Source: Ancylomarina subtilis (GTDB lineage: Bacteria > Bacteroidota > Bacteroidia > Bacteroidales > Marinifilaceae). From it: DNA of 64,000 nt. The notes under the pieces were generated by a model that had not been told where the DNA came from, searched no databases, and saw only the letters and a list, made by a program, of their open reading frames with translations. A program made the translations under genes and the position numbers. The stretch lies in the NCBI RefSeq assembly GCF_004217115.1, contig NZ_SHKN01000002.1:434001-498000 (forward strand), given 5' to 3'. Positions 62,881 to 64,000 of the stretch are shown here, piece after piece. Positions within the stretch are counted from its first letter, which is position 1; every line of letters begins with the position of its first letter.

Positions 62881-63999
62881 CTAAAAGAGTTCATCTTTTG
62901 AGATAAGTCCTTCTTTTAATAATTCACGAATAACAATTTCAGTCATGTCGCTTTTAAATTGGAACTCGTAGCGGATATCCATGACGTAGGCTTTTATCCT
63001 CATTTTAAGATAAGAACGCCTTTCTTTGACTTCATTGAAAAATAAAACCGTAATGGGTTTGTTGAGGTAAACGAATCGGGAAACTTGCGCACTTTCAGTC
63101 GCAATTTGTCTGACTTTAAAGGTGTTAACATCAATAGGTAAGTATATTTCAGCTACCACCTGACAATTGAGTTCTCCCGAGTTTGCATTCGAAACAGATG
63201 AATTAACCAGCTCGGCATTGGGCACAGATACAACTGAATCGTCTGCCGTAACCAATCGAGTGGCCCTTAATCCGATCTCGATAACCTCACCATAATATTT
63301 TCCACTATCAATTTTATCTCCAACCTTAAAAGGCTTGTCAAGTAACAAGGCCATACCACCAAACACATTTTTAAGTAAATCCTGTGCAGCCAGACCAACA
63401 GCAATACCCACAGAGGCCGTAAAGGCAATGACGGTTTCGAAGGGCGGGTTGTATATGCCCTTGATGATAGCAAAGATGATAATGGCCCAAAAGACGATTC
63501 TGAAAACAGGAATAATTCCTTTTATAGTGATCCGAAATCTGGCACTTCGCTCAGAAACGATATCGAGAATCTTAATAACAAGTTTAATAAAATAGTAACC
63601 AAATAATAAGAGAATAATCGTCCAGAAAATCTTTGATACTGAAATTACTTCGAATACATCTTTGGGTTTATTTGTAACTTTTTGTTCAAAGTTTTCGAAT
63701 AGTTTTTTGGCACTGAACTGTGTGGTATCCTCTTTAAGAGAATCAATCGGTGTTTTTATGATTTTAGTTTGGTCGGTCTCTTTTTTATCTGGGGTTGAAA
63801 CAGGGGCGCCCTTATTTATTACAGACTTGTTCATCCTGAACAGAGAGTCCTGCTTTTTATGTTCTAATCTAAAATTGTTTACCAATGAATCATTCTGTCT
63901 TACAAAAGACTTCGCTTGGATGGTATCTTGAGCCATTGATGTTGAAGGACAGAGATAGCCAATCAGCAAATATATGAGGAGGGTAGTAAGGTGTTTCAT
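62881..63999 (-). CDS. MscS-family mechanosensitive channel
   Basis: 372 residues; the start codon is at 63999, one base from the window edge, so the gene is complete. A signal-peptide-like N-terminus (LTTLLIYLLIGYLCPSTSMA) and a polar periplasmic stretch of about 90 residues precede the membrane helices. The pore helix is FTASVGIAVGLAAQDLLKNVFGG, and the beta domain starts FKVGDKIDSGKYYGEVIEIGLRATRLV. It releases solutes under osmotic downshock. Convergent with the ABC-F gene. Confidence 0.93.
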   Translation of the reverse strand: MKHLTTLLIYLLIGYLCPSTSMAQDTIQAKSFVRQNDSLVNNFRLEHKKQDSLFRMNKSVINKGAPVSTPDKKETDQTKIIKTPIDSLKEDTTQFSAKKLFENFEQKVTNKPKDVFEVISVSKIFWTIILLLFGYYFIKLVIKILDIVSERSARFRITIKGIIPVFRIVFWAIIIFAIIKGIYNPPFETVIAFTASVGIAVGLAAQDLLKNVFGGMALLLDKPFKVGDKIDSGKYYGEVIEIGLRATRLVTADDSVVSVPNAELVNSSVSNANSGELNCQVVAEIYLPIDVNTFKVRQIATESAQVSRFVYLNKPITVLFFNEVKERRSYLKMRIKAYVMDIRYEFQFKSDMTEIVIRELLKEGLISKDELF

Positions 64000-64000
64000 C

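Overview
This window looks like chromosomal sequence from an anaerobic or facultatively anaerobic member of the Bacteroidetes, most likely the Marinilabiliales/Bacteroidales side. The evidence is low GC, scarce Shine-Dalgarno sequences, repeated TAnnTTTG promoter elements of the Bacteroidetes sigma factor, a type IX secretion (T9SS) cargo protein with a C-terminal sorting domain, a PorD-like protein, a Bacteroidetes-type omega subunit, a single-chain PurL and a sodium-pumping methylmalonyl-CoA decarboxylase operon. The species cannot be named from the sequence alone.

Layout. 0-1.6 kb: end of an unrecognised gene, an unusual ABC-type ATPase and a Cys-rich zinc-ribbon protein. 1.6-9 kb (minus): a large secreted beta-propeller protein with a T9SS tail, a small lipoprotein and purL. 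9.5-14 kb (plus): mce-mmdA-oadG-biotin carrier-mmdB, the epimerase plus Na+-translocating methylmalonyl-CoA decarboxylase of the propionate pathway. 14.1-14.5 kb: three identical tandem tRNA-Gly(GCC) genes. 14.6-22.4 kb: an alpha-oxoamine synthase (serine palmitoyltransferase-like), a BamD-like lipoprotein, rpoZ, coaC and coaB split at an A10 tract, PorD-like, recN and fabI. 22.7-25.7 kb: cysC-cysD-cysN for sulfate activation. 25.8-28.8 kb (minus): a FadL-type porin and a lipoprotein with a long basic Ser/Arg-rich tail. 29-37.6 kb: proS, pepT, an HxlR regulator divergent from a quinone oxidoreductase, pabB and tilS. 37.6-40 kb (minus): a compact cassette of one C39-like/VKOR/thioredoxin fusion protein and three small double-glycine-leader, four-cysteine peptides. 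40.3-43.7 kb: two convergent S9-family peptidases. 44-47.3 kb: thrS-infC-rpmI-rplT; infC appears to start at ATA behind a perfect Shine-Dalgarno. 47.3-55 kb (minus): a seven-gene cell-wall/transport operon (GT2, DUF1460, DUF4922, SpoIID, AmpG-like MFS, YitT, small membrane protein). 55-64 kb: dapB, lepB, wbqC-like, NUDIX, nth, a papain-like lipoprotein, an ABC-F ATPase and an MscS channel.

The most interesting element is the peptide cassette at 37643-39981. Three paralogous precursors share a 24-residue leader ending in Gly-Gly but have divergent 32-34-residue cores, each with exactly four cysteines. They lie directly downstream of a membrane disulfide-forming (VKOR plus thioredoxin) protein whose N-terminus resembles a C39 leader-peptidase domain without its catalytic cysteine. 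I infer a secreted disulfide-bonded peptide (bacteriocin or signal) system whose exporter lies outside the window. The coaC/coaB split at a homopolymer and the ATA start of infC are the next most useful observations.
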